Positions 34,719 through 43,395 of a DNA stretch of 64,000 bases are shown piece by piece (position 1 is the stretch's first letter; each line of letters starts with the position of its first letter). Location: the NCBI RefSeq assembly GCF_900323885.1, contig NZ_OOHJ01000006.1:682001-746000 (forward strand), written 5' to 3'. The DNA is from [Actinomadura] parvosata subsp. kistnae (GTDB lineage Bacteria; Actinomycetota; Actinomycetes; Streptosporangiales; Streptosporangiaceae). The notes under the pieces were generated by a model. That model did not search any database, was not told the DNA's origin, and saw only the letters and a program-made list of their open reading frames with translations. Position numbers and translations under genes: made by a program.

Positions 34719-35392
34719 ATGGATCAGAGACTTCCTCGCCAGTCGGCGCGCCAGGATCAGCCCCGAACAGGCCGGGTTGGCCCCCGGTGGCCGCCGCCGG
34801 GTGCCCGCCTGCGCCGCGAGGAGGTCGCCATGCTGGCAGGCGTGAGCACCGACTGGTACACCCGTCTCGAGAAGGGCCACATCACCGCGTCTCCACCGAC
34901 GTCCTGAACGCCGTCGCCCGCGCACTGCAGCTCGACGACGCCGAACGCGCCCACCTGTTCGACCTGGCCCGCGCCGCCACCACCGGCCCCAGTCCCCGCC
35001 GCGTCCGCAAGGTCCGGCCCGGCCTGCAGCGCATGCTGGACGCCATGACCGACGCCCGGCCATCATCCGCAACGGCCGGATGGACATCGTGGCCGCCAAC
35101 CGCCTCGGCCAGGCCATGTACGGGCGACGAATTCCGCCGCCGCTGGGCCCAGCACAACGTCCGCCTGCACCACACCGGCACCAAGAGCTTCCGCCACCCG
35201 GCCATCGGCGGCCTCACCCTCGACTACGAGTCCATGGACCTGCACGCCGACCCCGGCCTCAACCTGACCGTCTACACCGCCGCCCCCGACACCCCCTCCC
35301 ACGACGCCCTGCGCCTGCTCGCCACCTGGGCCGCCACCACCCTCGATCGGCCCCAACCGCAGGACACCAACGCAAGCCACCCGCGCGGCTGA
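34719..35392 (+). pseudogene. decayed XRE/MmyB-like transcriptional regulator
   Basis: Fragments in several frames reassemble an MmyB-type regulator. DFLASRRARISPEQAGL and RREEVAMLAGVSTDWYTRLEKG form the XRE domain, VSTDVLNAVARALQLDDAER follows, then MDIVAANRLGQAMY and finally FRRRWAQHNVRLHHTGTKSF with LTVYTAAP. At least three frame changes are needed, and roughly 80 residues of the ligand-binding domain are missing between the last two pieces. Such regulators normally sit divergent from the oxidoreductase or decarboxylase genes they control, as here. Confidence 0.65.
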
Positions 35393-35937
35393 AAGAGCAA
35401 GCGGAGTTTCATTAGCGAACCATGCAGGGCGCGACGCCTTTGGCGGGCGCGTTCACGGCACATCCCCGTTTCATGGACCGGTGCAAGCAAAGAGCTGTGA
35501 AACGCTCCGATGAAACACCTCTGGCGTGGGTGACGACGGCCCACCGCTCCATGATCGCTGTGCACACACCGTGCGTGGCTGGGGATCACGAGCGTCAAGC
35601 GATCCCCGGCGACCTGATTGGCCGGATGGCATTTCGATCGCTGCAGCGTCACGGTTGCGGTAGGAGAAGAAGCAGGTCTGCTGCCCCAGCCGGAAGTGCC
35701 GTACCCCGCCGCATGTAGCAGGGCCACCTCCTCCAGCACGTCGCCGGGGGAGCGGAAGTCGACGAGCGGAGCTTTGACGGGTTCGTTGCAGAAGTCGCAG
35801 AACCGGCGCCGGGTGCGGCCTCGATACAGCTCGATCTCGGCGACCGGTGTCCAGAGCAGCTGCTCGATCAGCTCGTGGCAGTCGACGCGATCGGCGGCCA
35901 GTTGCGCATACGGTGCGGCTTGCCTGCTTCCGGTCAT
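35272..35937 (-). CDS. possible hypothetical protein with a CxxC motif
   Basis: From ATG 35937 the first 100 codons read like a real protein (YAQLAADRVDCHELIEQLLW, RRFCDFCNEPVKAPLVDF, GDVLEEVALLHAAGYG). The remainder runs antisense into the MmyB pseudogene and looks non-coding, so the true end was probably lost by a frameshift near 35650. I do not recognise the family; FCDFCNEP suggests a zinc site. Treat as doubtful. Confidence 0.3.
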   Translation of the reverse strand: MTGSRQAAPYAQLAADRVDCHELIEQLLWTPVAEIELYRGRTRRRFCDFCNEPVKAPLVDFRSPGDVLEEVALLHAAGYGTSGWGSRPASSPTATVTLQRSKCHPANQVAGDRLTLVIPSHARCVHSDHGAVGRRHPRQRCFIGAFHSSLLAPVHETGMCRERARQRRRALHGSLMKLRLLFQPRGWLALVSCGWGRSRVVAAQVASRRRASWEGVSGAAV

Positions 35938-36098
35938 GACGTCGGCGGAGGTGATCGTGTGGGTATGGACAGCATCGAACAGGCCGTCGGTGCTGGGCGA
36001 TGTGAGGTCCTCGCCGCCGGCACTCGAACTGCCCGGCGTTCGGTGAGCGCGTGTCCGGTCAGCTCCTCCCCAAGAGGCCGCTGGAGAGGCCGCTCTTC

Positions 36099-36734
36099 CT
36101 AATGCTCCGCCTCCTTCAGGTGTTGATGAGTTCCCTGAGACGGGCGAGCGGGCCGGCGTTCGTGGTCGGTGAGCCAGTCTCCCCAGCCGTGTTCCAGCAG
36201 GTCGAACAGGTGCCGAAGGTCCTGGCCGTCGCGACCCAGGGAGGGGCATTCCAGGGCGAACCTGGCGAGAGCGGTGGTGGCGGGATCGTCCCTGGAGACG
36301 CCGGCGGCCTCGGCGATGGCGGCGGCCAGGGCGTCCTGGTGGCGTAGCCACATGCCGCGCGCGTACTCGCGCAGCGCGGGCGTGGAGTTCACCAGGGCGA
36401 CATGGGCGGCGCGGGCCGGGTCGTCGGTGCCGCGCCGCTGCTCTCTGGCGATGAGGTGATCGCGCAGGGCGTGCAGGACGCTCTGCCCGGTGGGCCGGTC
36501 GCGTACGGCGGCGACCAGGCCGGCCTCCAGGTCGGCGTCCATGTCGAAGACGAGTGCCTCCTTGCTGGGGAAGTGTTGGAAGAGCGTGCTCAGGGCGACG
36601 TCGGCGGCATGGGCGATCTCCCGTACCCCGACGTTGTCGAACCCCTTCTCGGTGAACAGCGCCAGCGCGGCGTCGGCCAGGGCCCGGCGGGTCTGGGCCT
36701 TCTTGCGCTCCCGGCGCCCCATGGTCTCCGTCAT
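36099..36734 (-). CDS. TetR-family transcriptional regulator
   Basis: A 211-residue regulator. The helix-turn-helix is RRALADAALALFTEKGFDNVGVREIAHAADVALSTLFQHFPSKEAL (about 16-61), with a TetR_C_17-like C-terminal domain. ATG 36734 was taken; ATG 36722 is equally possible. It is divergent from an FAD monooxygenase, the common pairing in which the repressor responds to the enzyme substrate. A 38-bp imperfect dyad lies between the genes. Confidence 0.85.
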   Translation of the reverse strand: MTETMGRRERKKAQTRRALADAALALFTEKGFDNVGVREIAHAADVALSTLFQHFPSKEALVFDMDADLEAGLVAAVRDRPTGQSVLHALRDHLIAREQRRGTDDPARAAHVALVNSTPALREYARGMWLRHQDALAAAIAEAAGVSRDDPATTALARFALECPSLGRDGQDLRHLFDLLEHGWGDWLTDHERRPARPSQGTHQHLKEAEH

Positions 36735-36765
36735 CCCCCCATCCTAGCCAATCGCCGGACCGGAT

Positions 36766-36803
36766 CCGAAGTCGAATCGGATTTGATTTCGAGTCCGCTT
36801 CGG
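36766..36803. promoter_or_regulatory. imperfect dyad between TetR and monooxygenase
   Basis: The outer arms CCGAAG (36766-36771) and CTTCGG (36798-36803) are exact complements, and 13 of 19 positions match across the whole dyad. Its position between the divergent genes supports an operator for the TetR regulator. Confidence 0.45.
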
Positions 36804-36897
36804 TTATGTTGGCGGAGTGCCAGGCGACGCCGCCCAGGGTGCCGCCTGACCAACCCGATTCCTCGATCACTCCCTTCACGAACGGAGCACCATCCGC

Positions 36898-38055
36898 ATG
36901 TCCGACACTCCCCGGATCGCGATCGTCGGCGCCGGCCCCGGCGGGCTCGTCTGCGCCCGCATCCTGCACAACCACGGCGTCCCCGTCACCGTCCTGGAAC
37001 GCGAGACCGGTCCCACCGCCCGTCCCCAAGGCGGCATGCTCGACATCCAGGCCCCCACCGGACAGGTCGCCCTGCGTGCCGCCGGGCTGTTCGACGGGTT
37101 CCTCGCCCTGTCCCGCCCCGAAGGCCAGGAAGTGCGCATGATGGACCGCGATGCCGTCATGGTGCGGCACTTCGTCCCCGACGCAGGGGATCTCGCCGCC
37201 CCCGAGATCGATCGCGGGCACCTGCGCACCCTGCTGCTGGACTCCCTGGCCCCCGGCACCGTCCGCTGGGGTCACGCCGTGGAAACCACCACCGCGCTGC
37301 CCGACGGGACGGTGCGCCTCGGCTTCTCCAGCGGCCGCAGCGAGATCTTCGACCTGGTGGTAGGGGCCGACGGCGCCTGGTCCCGGGTCCGTCCCGCCCT
37401 CACCGGCGCCGAGCCCGTCTACAGCGGCGTCACCTTCGTCGAGATCCACTTCGACAACATCGACCATCGTCAGCCCGACCTCGCCCGCCTGATCGGACCG
37501 GGCACGTTCACCGCCAAGGCCGGCCGCCTCAGCCTCGTCGCGCAGCGCAACAGCAACGCCCACGTCCGCGTCTACATCGCCTTCCGCGGCCCCCTGGACT
37601 GGAACGCGGGCCTCGACCCGGAGGACACCGATGCCCTGCGCGACCGCCTCCTGAAGATGTACGAGGGCTGGGACGAGAGCCTGCTCGCCTTGATCCGCCG
37701 CAACGAGGGCCCGTTCGTCAACCGGCCCGTCTTCGTACTGCCCGTCCCGCACACCTGGCAGCGCGTGCCCGGGATCACCCTGCTCGGCGACGCCGCGCAC
37801 CTGATGCCGCCGGCCGGCGTCGGCGCCAACCTCGCCATGCTCGACGGCGCCGAACTCGCCCAGGCCGTCATCGACCACCCCACCATCGAACAAGCCCTGG
37901 ACGCCTACGAGGCCGTGATGCTGGCCCGCTCGGTGAGCGAGGCCGAACGGACGGGGGAGATGCTCACCACGCTCATGCCCGACACCGACTCCATCGAGCC
38001 GCTCTTCCCCATCATCCGCGCCAACAGGGCGGCCGAAACTGGCGACCTCGCGTAA
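36898..38055 (+). CDS. FAD-dependent monooxygenase (TetX / PHBH-like)
   Basis: A 385-residue class A flavoprotein monooxygenase. The Rossmann motif GAGPGG is at residues 11-16 (IAIVGAGPGGLVCARIL), the DG motif is in VVGADGAWSRVR, and the second FAD motif is GDAAHLMPPAGVGANLAM. It is of the size and pattern of TetX-like enzymes, which hydroxylate tetracyclines, but this fold is used for many aromatic substrates, so the substrate is open. The proposed ATG 36898 directly precedes the FAD motif. Expression is probably controlled by the divergent TetR gene. Confidence 0.83.
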   Translation: MSDTPRIAIVGAGPGGLVCARILHNHGVPVTVLERETGPTARPQGGMLDIQAPTGQVALRAAGLFDGFLALSRPEGQEVRMMDRDAVMVRHFVPDAGDLAAPEIDRGHLRTLLLDSLAPGTVRWGHAVETTTALPDGTVRLGFSSGRSEIFDLVVGADGAWSRVRPALTGAEPVYSGVTFVEIHFDNIDHRQPDLARLIGPGTFTAKAGRLSLVAQRNSNAHVRVYIAFRGPLDWNAGLDPEDTDALRDRLLKMYEGWDESLLALIRRNEGPFVNRPVFVLPVPHTWQRVPGITLLGDAAHLMPPAGVGANLAMLDGAELAQAVIDHPTIEQALDAYEAVMLARSVSEAERTGEMLTTLMPDTDSIEPLFPIIRANRAAETGDLA

Positions 38056-38134
38056 TCAAGTGTCGGGTGTTCGCGCCCTCTGGAACTGCAAAGGTCACAC
38101 GACGTAGTAGCCAGATGAGCGAGGCCGCGGGACG

Positions 38135-38800
38135 TCAGGCCGGACGGCGTCTGCTTCCTTCCGGCGTGAAGGTGAAGGTGTCCTTGAACGCTTCCCTGCC
38201 GAAGCGGACGGCCAAGAGGACGGGTTCGTCATAGCTGGAGCGCCAAATCATCTCGGTTTCGTCAGGGCCGCCGTTCCAGAGATGAAAGAAGATGATCGGT
38301 TCCGTCACCTGCCCGGTCAGGTAGGCGAGTGTCATGCCGAAGCAGGGGTTGGTGCCGCCGAGAAGGACGGAGGGCGGGCCGAACTCCTCTCGCACGTCGG
38401 TGAGGGTGCGGTCGTGAGCAGTCCAAGCGATGAGTTTACGGCGCAGGGACGCATGCTCTTCGGTCGTCAGGGTTCTGTCGGCCTGGAGCCATCCGCGGTC
38501 GTGGGCGAGTTCGGCATAGATCGAGGCAACGCCGTCGTCGCAGGGATCAGGCAGGACGGTGGCGAGCGCTCCGGTCACGCCGAGGGAGTTGAAGGCGCCC
38601 CGCGCTTCCAGGGACTCTAATGCCTGCGCCCACTCCGTCTCCTGGTGTTCGGCGTAGGCCAGGTGATCGAACAGGAGGCGCAGGGCTTTCTCGCCGCCGA
38701 ACATGCCGGGCCGGCGAAGCGCCTGGTTGAGCCGGTCTTTGAGGTAGGTGCGAATCTCGGCCGCCGAACGTGGCCCGCGGAGGGTCGTCATGAGGCTCAT
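38135..38800 (-). CDS. conserved-looking hypothetical protein, 221 residues
   Basis: A soluble acidic protein that I cannot place in a named family. Recognisable stretches are AAEIRTYLKDRLNQALRRPG, YAELAHDRGWLQADRTLT and FGMTLAYLTGQVTEPI, followed by an aromatic FHLWNGGPDE segment. Codon use is normal for the genome, with no signal peptide or membrane helix. Start at ATG 38800 or ATG 38791. It stands between a monooxygenase and recombinase debris with no clear operon partner. Confidence 0.6.
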   Translation of the reverse strand: MSLMTTLRGPRSAAEIRTYLKDRLNQALRRPGMFGGEKALRLLFDHLAYAEHQETEWAQALESLEARGAFNSLGVTGALATVLPDPCDDGVASIYAELAHDRGWLQADRTLTTEEHASLRRKLIAWTAHDRTLTDVREEFGPPSVLLGGTNPCFGMTLAYLTGQVTEPIIFFHLWNGGPDETEMIWRSSYDEPVLLAVRFGREAFKDTFTFTPEGSRRRPA

Positions 38801-38815
38801 TCCATGTCGCTGTGG

Positions 38816-38955
38816 TCAGGCGTGGGGGTGTTCGTCGATGGGGGCGTAGCGGCTCCATGGACTTCCGGCTTCGGCCGCGACGCGGCTGGTCTGCTCGTCG
38901 CTGTAGCCGAGCATCCCAGCGATCACCGCAGCCGGCACCTTCTTATCTGTACGCG
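38816..38955 (-). pseudogene. C-terminal scrap of a tyrosine recombinase-like protein
   Basis: The minus-strand frame ending at 38816 reads KVPAAVIAGMLGYSDEQTSR, then VAAEAGSPWSRYAP. This matches the final helices of plasmid-type actinobacterial integrases, in which LGY.../WSRYA stands at the active-site end. Nothing else of the protein is present. Confidence 0.45.
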
Positions 38956-39049
38956 AAGCTGCCGTCCTGCCGCGGCTGCTCCTGCATCAGAAGGCCACGG
39001 TGACGGTGACCGGCACCCGCGAGGACACTTGCCTGCGATGGTGATGACA

Positions 39050-39660
39050 CCGCCAGGGATGAGAAGGCTCACGAGTTTTCAGTAGGTACGTGACCAAAGT
39101 GACGGCCGAGTCGGCGGCTCTGGAGTGTTCGCGCCGGCCAACCGGTACGTAGCCGGGGTGCAGTTCCTTGAGGAGCTGGTGGAGGTGCTGGTCGACGGAC
39201 GCGCGGAACCCCAGATTGGTGTAGTCCGGGTCCTTGCCGAAAGGAACGTCCAAGGGGACGGCGGGGTCCAAGACGGTCGCCATGATGAAGGAGAGGCGGC
39301 GGGTGTGCAGCCGGGCGAGGCTGGTCAGGTGGTCCACATCGTCGGCTGAGGCGGTCTCGCCGCGGTTATGGAGGGCGGCGAGGTTAGTAGCCGAGGGCGT
39401 CGTATGCGATGCGGTACACGATGACGATGTCCGCGGTGAGTTCCGCTTCCAGGACGGCTGCGGCACCGGCGGTGATGATCCACTCGGTGGAGGCGGCGGT
39501 GTGCCGGGTCATCTTCGGGAATCCGAGCTCGGCGGCGCGCTTGGCCAGGCCACCGGTCCGTACGACGTTCAGGCCGGTGGCGCGGAGTTCCATCTCGATG
39601 CGCCGGGCCAAGGTCGTCTTGCCGCTGCTGTGGGTCCCGGAAAGGAGACTCCGGTGATCC
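39050..39660 (-). pseudogene. frameshifted P-loop ATPase (NadR/AAA-like)
   Basis: One frame gives the Walker A motif LLSGTHSSGKTTLARRIEMEL, AKRAAELGFPKMTRH and IVIVYRIAYDALGY. A second frame then reads LAALHNRGETASADDVDHLT and DVPFGKDPDYTNLGFRASV. Together they look like a small kinase-like P-loop ATPase of about 190 residues. The frame breaks near 39388 and no start codon is evident, so it is classed as a remnant. Confidence 0.55.
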
Positions 39661-39802
39661 GGAGGCGGGCCCGGTGAGTGATCTGCCGGTGTCAGCGGGT
39701 GGAGCAGGCTCCCACGATGGAGAAGGGTGGGTGGCGAGGGGGCCATTGGGATGGCCCCTGCCTTGACAGGGGAAGGGACGGGGAGGCCAGGGGACGGATC
39801 GG

Positions 39803-40180
39803 GTGTCGGCGTTCGGTCAGGAGGCGTGGGCGCGGCAGGCGCTGGCCGGATTGCGCCGGGATTGGCCCGATTGGGCTTTTCTGGTGGTGGGGGATCGGTG
39901 ATTGGCGATGCGCGGTCCTCGGGTCGTGATCGGCGCGGCGGGTCCGGAGGAACTGCGTCAGGCCCTGCCGCCGGTGGCGTTGAAGTGCATTCCGGCCAGA
40001 TCCGAGTCGGCCATGTCCGATCTGGATGAGCGGAGTGAGGGTCCGCCGCCGGATCGCTGCTCGCGCCGGGCGGAAGAGGTGAACACCTCACCCGCGAAAC
40101 CCTCAGGACGGCCACGGACATCAGCCGGCCCCGCCGGAGTCATGCGGCGACCGTCTCACAAGGTCTCGGCCCAGCGAAGT
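39803..40180 (+). pseudogene. small hypothetical gene with an in-frame TGA
   Basis: From GTG 39803 the frame reads FGQEAWARQALAGLRRDWPD and WAFLVVGDR, then TGA, then LAMRGPRVVIGAAGPEELRQAL and a disordered tail. The peptide reads more naturally with Trp at the stop (WLAMRGPR), so a TGG-to-TGA mutation is suspected. No known family. The 3' limit is uncertain. Confidence 0.35.
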
Positions 40181-40181
40181 A

Positions 40182-42602
40182 CTACTGGTTACCGCCGCGG
40201 TTCAGCCAGGCGCGGACCGCGCCGCCGTGGTAGACGACCAGATAGTCGGCTCTGCCGTCACCGCTGATGTCGGCGAACGTGACGTACTCGCGGGGATAGC
40301 CGGACGCATGCGCCCAGTCGTAGCGGGGCTCGAAGCTGCCGTTGCCCCCGCCGCCGCGGTTGAGGAAGGCGTGCACCGCGCCCTCCACGCTGACCTGCAG
40401 ATAGTCGGCCGCGCCGTCGCCGTCGCCGTCGGCGAACCTCACGGCAGCCAGCGACGAGCCCTTCGTGCCGCCGGCCCAGTTGAGCCAGAGCGGCCAGGAC
40501 TCGGGCCCTCTGGGCGAGGACTCGGGCCCCCTGTCGTCGTTGCCCCCGCTGTCGTCCGGGTTCCACAGGTTCCGGTACACGTGGACCGCGCCCTCCGCGC
40601 TGACCCGCAGGATGTCGTCGCGCCCGTCCCCGGTGACGTCCGCGAAGCGGAGGTTGGCCCGGTTGAACGACTCCTCTTGGAAGGCGATCCCATGGTGGAC
40701 GAACCTGAGGTGGCCGTCCGTCCCCGCGAAGTTGAGGTAGGCGCGTACCTTGCTGTCCGGGCTGACCACGAGGTAGTCGTCGCGCCCGTCGCCGTTGAGG
40801 TCGGCGAAGCGCACCGAGTCCGGATCAACGTCGATCTTCGCGGTGCCGTCGCCGGGGTGGTCTCCCGGGTCGTACGTGCCCACGTCCACCCAGTCGGGGA
40901 ACCCGGGCGTGCCGACGGTGTTCACCGAGGTGCGGACGCTGCCGTCGTCCCGGACCTGAAGGTAGTCGGCGCGCTTGTCGCCGTTGAGCTCGGCGATGAT
41001 CGTACGGCCCACGCTGTGCCCGTATCCGGGGGCGATCACGCCCAGCTTGCGCCATCCGGCGCCCAGAGCCGTCGTGCCGTCGCCGGACGGCGGGGCGGTG
41101 TCGAGGTCATCGGCGGGGTTGCAGGCCATGGGCGGCAACTCCTCGCCCGGCTGCCGGATCCAGCCTCTGGCGTGGGCCTCCAGCACTCCGCCGAACCAGG
41201 CGGCGGCCATCTTGCGGTAGCCGGCGTCCGTGGGGTGCGCGTCGTTCTGCAGTCCGTCGCTGACCAGCACCCGCTTCATGTCCACCAGAAGGACGCGCTT
41301 GCCTTCCTGCTGCAGGTCGCTCACCACGCCGGGCAGCGCCGCGTTGTAGGCGTCGATGCGCGGCTGCAGGCCGGGCTTGGCGGTCGGGATGAGCTTGGCG
41401 ACCAGCACCGTGGCGGCTGGTGAGGTGCTCAGCGCCTGGCTGATCAGGCTCTTGAGCCGGCTGGGCGCGGAGGCCAGGTTGTAGTTCTGGTTCATGTCGT
41501 TGGTGCCGGCGTGCAGGGTGATCAGGTTCGGCTTGTAGCGCCGTACAGTGCAGTCGGTGATGTGCCCGATCTCGTCGATCCGGTCGCCCGGGTGGCCCTC
41601 GTTGTCGGGGTCGTCCATCGTGCCGTGTCTCACCGACCCGACGAAGTTGACGTCGCGCGCAAGGTTCTTGAGGTAACCGAACAGGTCGTCGCGGTAGCCG
41701 TTCCCGTCGATGCTCTCCTGGCCGTAGGTGATCGAGTCTCCGAGCGGCATGACCCGCAGCCCCTGGTGAATCTGGAGGTTGGAGATCGCCTGGCCAAGGT
41801 TGTGCGCGACGTCCGCCACGAAATTACCCGCGTCCACGCAGGCCTGTTTGAACCTCGCCCAGCCGGAGGCCAGCTTCCTGCCCAGCCGGATGATCTCCTG
41901 CCCCAGGCGTTCGATGTGGCCGGGGAGCACCTCCTTGGCCCAGTTCTTGACCCCGGCCTCCCAGGCGGCGCCCGTGGCGGCCATGGCGATCGCTCCGCCC
42001 AGCGTCTTGGCCCACTCGGCGGCGTCCTTCAGGGTGCCGTCGAGGGCCTGGATGATGATGCCCCGCGTCATGCCGCCGACGAAGCCGCCGATGGAGACGC
42101 ACATCACGGCCGCCTCGGGGAAGAAGCCGATGCAGATGGCCCGCAGCACCAGCCCGGTCAGCCCGCCCGCGACCGATGCCAGCACCTCGGCCCACCACGA
42201 GAAGTTCGTGAGCGGCTGGTCGCCCTCGATGCGTACCGAGACGCTGGTGTCGGTCATCGACAGGTGCCCGTTGAAGTCGGGCCAGCTCTCGAAGTCCTCG
42301 CCGCCGCCCTCCATGCCGTGCGGGTTGGCCTGGAAGTCCTCGCGGAAGGTGTCGCTGAGGCGCGAGTTGCGCCGCTGCGTCTCCTGGAGGATGTCCCTCA
42401 TCCGGCCGGGATCGAAATGGCCGCCTTCGAGGGTCAGCGTGACGGACTCCGCCGCCACGGCCACGGAGAACGTCCCGGCCGAACCACTCGGCAGCACGAA
42501 CCGCGGCACCGCCGCCGTCACCGGGGGTGTCAGGCCCAGTAACAGGGTCACCACGACGGACATGATCAGGACCAGGCGGCCGGTCGTTCTTCGCGTCTTC
42601 AT
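40182..42602 (-). CDS. secreted SGNH/GDSL hydrolase with C-terminal FG-GAP/VCBS repeats
   Basis: An 806-residue exported protein. The signal peptide covers about 1-31. Residues 140-215 are Gly-rich and hydrophobic (AGGLTGLVLRAICIGF, SIGGFVGGMTRGIII), unusual for a soluble enzyme. The SGNH domain spans about 282-480 with GDSITYG (288-294), GTND (366-369) and DAHP (454-457), supplying the catalytic Ser, Asn and His. Five FG-GAP/VCBS-type repeats fill 530-806, each with a Gly-Asp-Gly-Arg/Lys-x-Asp-Tyr-Leu core (ADYLQVRDDGSVR and relatives), probably a calcium-binding propeller that docks to a polymer. ATG 42602 follows GGAGGT. Likely substrate: acetylated or acylated polysaccharide. Confidence 0.86.
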   Translation of the reverse strand: MKTRRTTGRLVLIMSVVVTLLLGLTPPVTAAVPRFVLPSGSAGTFSVAVAAESVTLTLEGGHFDPGRMRDILQETQRRNSRLSDTFREDFQANPHGMEGGGEDFESWPDFNGHLSMTDTSVSVRIEGDQPLTNFSWWAEVLASVAGGLTGLVLRAICIGFFPEAAVMCVSIGGFVGGMTRGIIIQALDGTLKDAAEWAKTLGGAIAMAATGAAWEAGVKNWAKEVLPGHIERLGQEIIRLGRKLASGWARFKQACVDAGNFVADVAHNLGQAISNLQIHQGLRVMPLGDSITYGQESIDGNGYRDDLFGYLKNLARDVNFVGSVRHGTMDDPDNEGHPGDRIDEIGHITDCTVRRYKPNLITLHAGTNDMNQNYNLASAPSRLKSLISQALSTSPAATVLVAKLIPTAKPGLQPRIDAYNAALPGVVSDLQQEGKRVLLVDMKRVLVSDGLQNDAHPTDAGYRKMAAAWFGGVLEAHARGWIRQPGEELPPMACNPADDLDTAPPSGDGTTALGAGWRKLGVIAPGYGHSVGRTIIAELNGDKRADYLQVRDDGSVRTSVNTVGTPGFPDWVDVGTYDPGDHPGDGTAKIDVDPDSVRFADLNGDGRDDYLVVSPDSKVRAYLNFAGTDGHLRFVHHGIAFQEESFNRANLRFADVTGDGRDDILRVSAEGAVHVYRNLWNPDDSGGNDDRGPESSPRGPESWPLWLNWAGGTKGSSLAAVRFADGDGDGAADYLQVSVEGAVHAFLNRGGGGNGSFEPRYDWAHASGYPREYVTFADISGDGRADYLVVYHGGAVRAWLNRGGNQ

Positions 42603-42748
42603 GCCTACCTCCGCGTTCGAGAAGTTGATCACCCTGGACGCAGACGAGAACGGCGTGAACGCCCCCTTAACACTCACGGCTGGTCACGACGGCTGGGCCC
42701 AGAACGACCGCCGAACCGGCTCAGCATCCTGAGCTGCGGTTTCTCGCG

Positions 42749-42804
42749 TGGTGCGCCGCCAGAGACTCGAACCCCGGACCCGCTGATGGAGAGTCAGTGG
42801 CTCT
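42749..42804 (-). other. 3' half of a tRNA-Lys gene (attachment-site remnant)
   Basis: On the minus strand the sequence runs from the anticodon stem (CTGA...TCAG) through a complete T-arm (GGTTCGAGTC) to GGCGGCGCACCA, closely matching the 3' part of actinobacterial tRNA-Lys. The 5' acceptor and D-arm are missing and the anticodon loop has changed, so it is not a functional tRNA. Integrases commonly use exactly this part of a tRNA gene as attachment site, so it is probably an att end of a past insertion. Confidence 0.6.
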
Positions 42805-43045
42805 TGTGTCGGATGCTTATGCAATGTGCCCGACGCGGGCTTGGCCCCGGCCGCGACGGCTGGACCTTCTTCCGGCGGTCGCTGAAACGTAGCTTGTCGG
42901 GCCACTTCGGCATGACCCCCTCCTCCCGCCGCGCGGGAACCAGCACGGAACCCGCACGGGTCTGCACGGCACCTTCGGCATCCGCCCGCCCGCTCCCATC
43001 CTCACCGTCCGGTTTCGGACAGTTCCACCTCGGGTGCGGTTGGTG
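42805..43045. other. no recognisable gene
   Basis: The gap between the tRNA fragment and the membrane-protein gene holds no gene or repeat that I can support. Confidence 0.4.
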
Positions 43046-43393
43046 TCAGCCCGCTGTGGCCCGCGCCGCGGTGCGTCTGCGCTGGACGTGGAACGCGAGG
43101 GCGACGGCCACGCCGGTCGCGACGAGGATCGCGGTGACGGTGGGACTCATGTACTTGGTCAGGCTCGGAGCGTCGCTCGGCCCCACCAGCCAGAACGTCA
43201 CCGGAACGGCGTAGGCCGCGACGAGCGCCCCGCTCCACCAGCGCAGGGTGCGCAGGCGGGCATCACGCAGGGTGGCGATCAGCACTATGGCGATGGGGAT
43301 GCCGGAGAGCAGGGCGAAGCCGCCGAGGACGAGGACCGGTGCGGTCCAGGCGGCGACGATGGCGGGCAGGGAGGGGCGGGCGGTGGGCTTCAT
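43046..43393 (-). CDS. small membrane protein, three to four helices
   Basis: A 115-residue protein with helices at IVAAWTAPVLVLGGFALLSG, IPIAIVLIATL, WWSGALVAAYAVPVTFWLVG and AILVATGVAVALAF. No named family. ATG 43393 lies 2 bases after the TGA of the SRPBCC gene and has GGAAGTG in front, so the two genes are co-transcribed and probably share a role in the envelope. Confidence 0.7.
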   Translation of the reverse strand: MKPTARPSLPAIVAAWTAPVLVLGGFALLSGIPIAIVLIATLRDARLRTLRWWSGALVAAYAVPVTFWLVGPSDAPSLTKYMSPTVTAILVATGVAVALAFHVQRRRTAARATAG

Positions 43394-43395
43394 GA

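Noticed and set aside
36898..38055. Calling the FAD monooxygenase a tetracycline-inactivating TetX
   Set aside because: The fold and motifs fit, but the same motifs occur in many aromatic hydroxylases and no tetracycline-specific residue can be claimed from sequence alone.
42749..42840. A complete tRNA-Lys gene
   Set aside because: No GCGCCGCC-type 5' acceptor strand or D-arm precedes the anticodon stem, and the anticodon loop no longer reads CUU.
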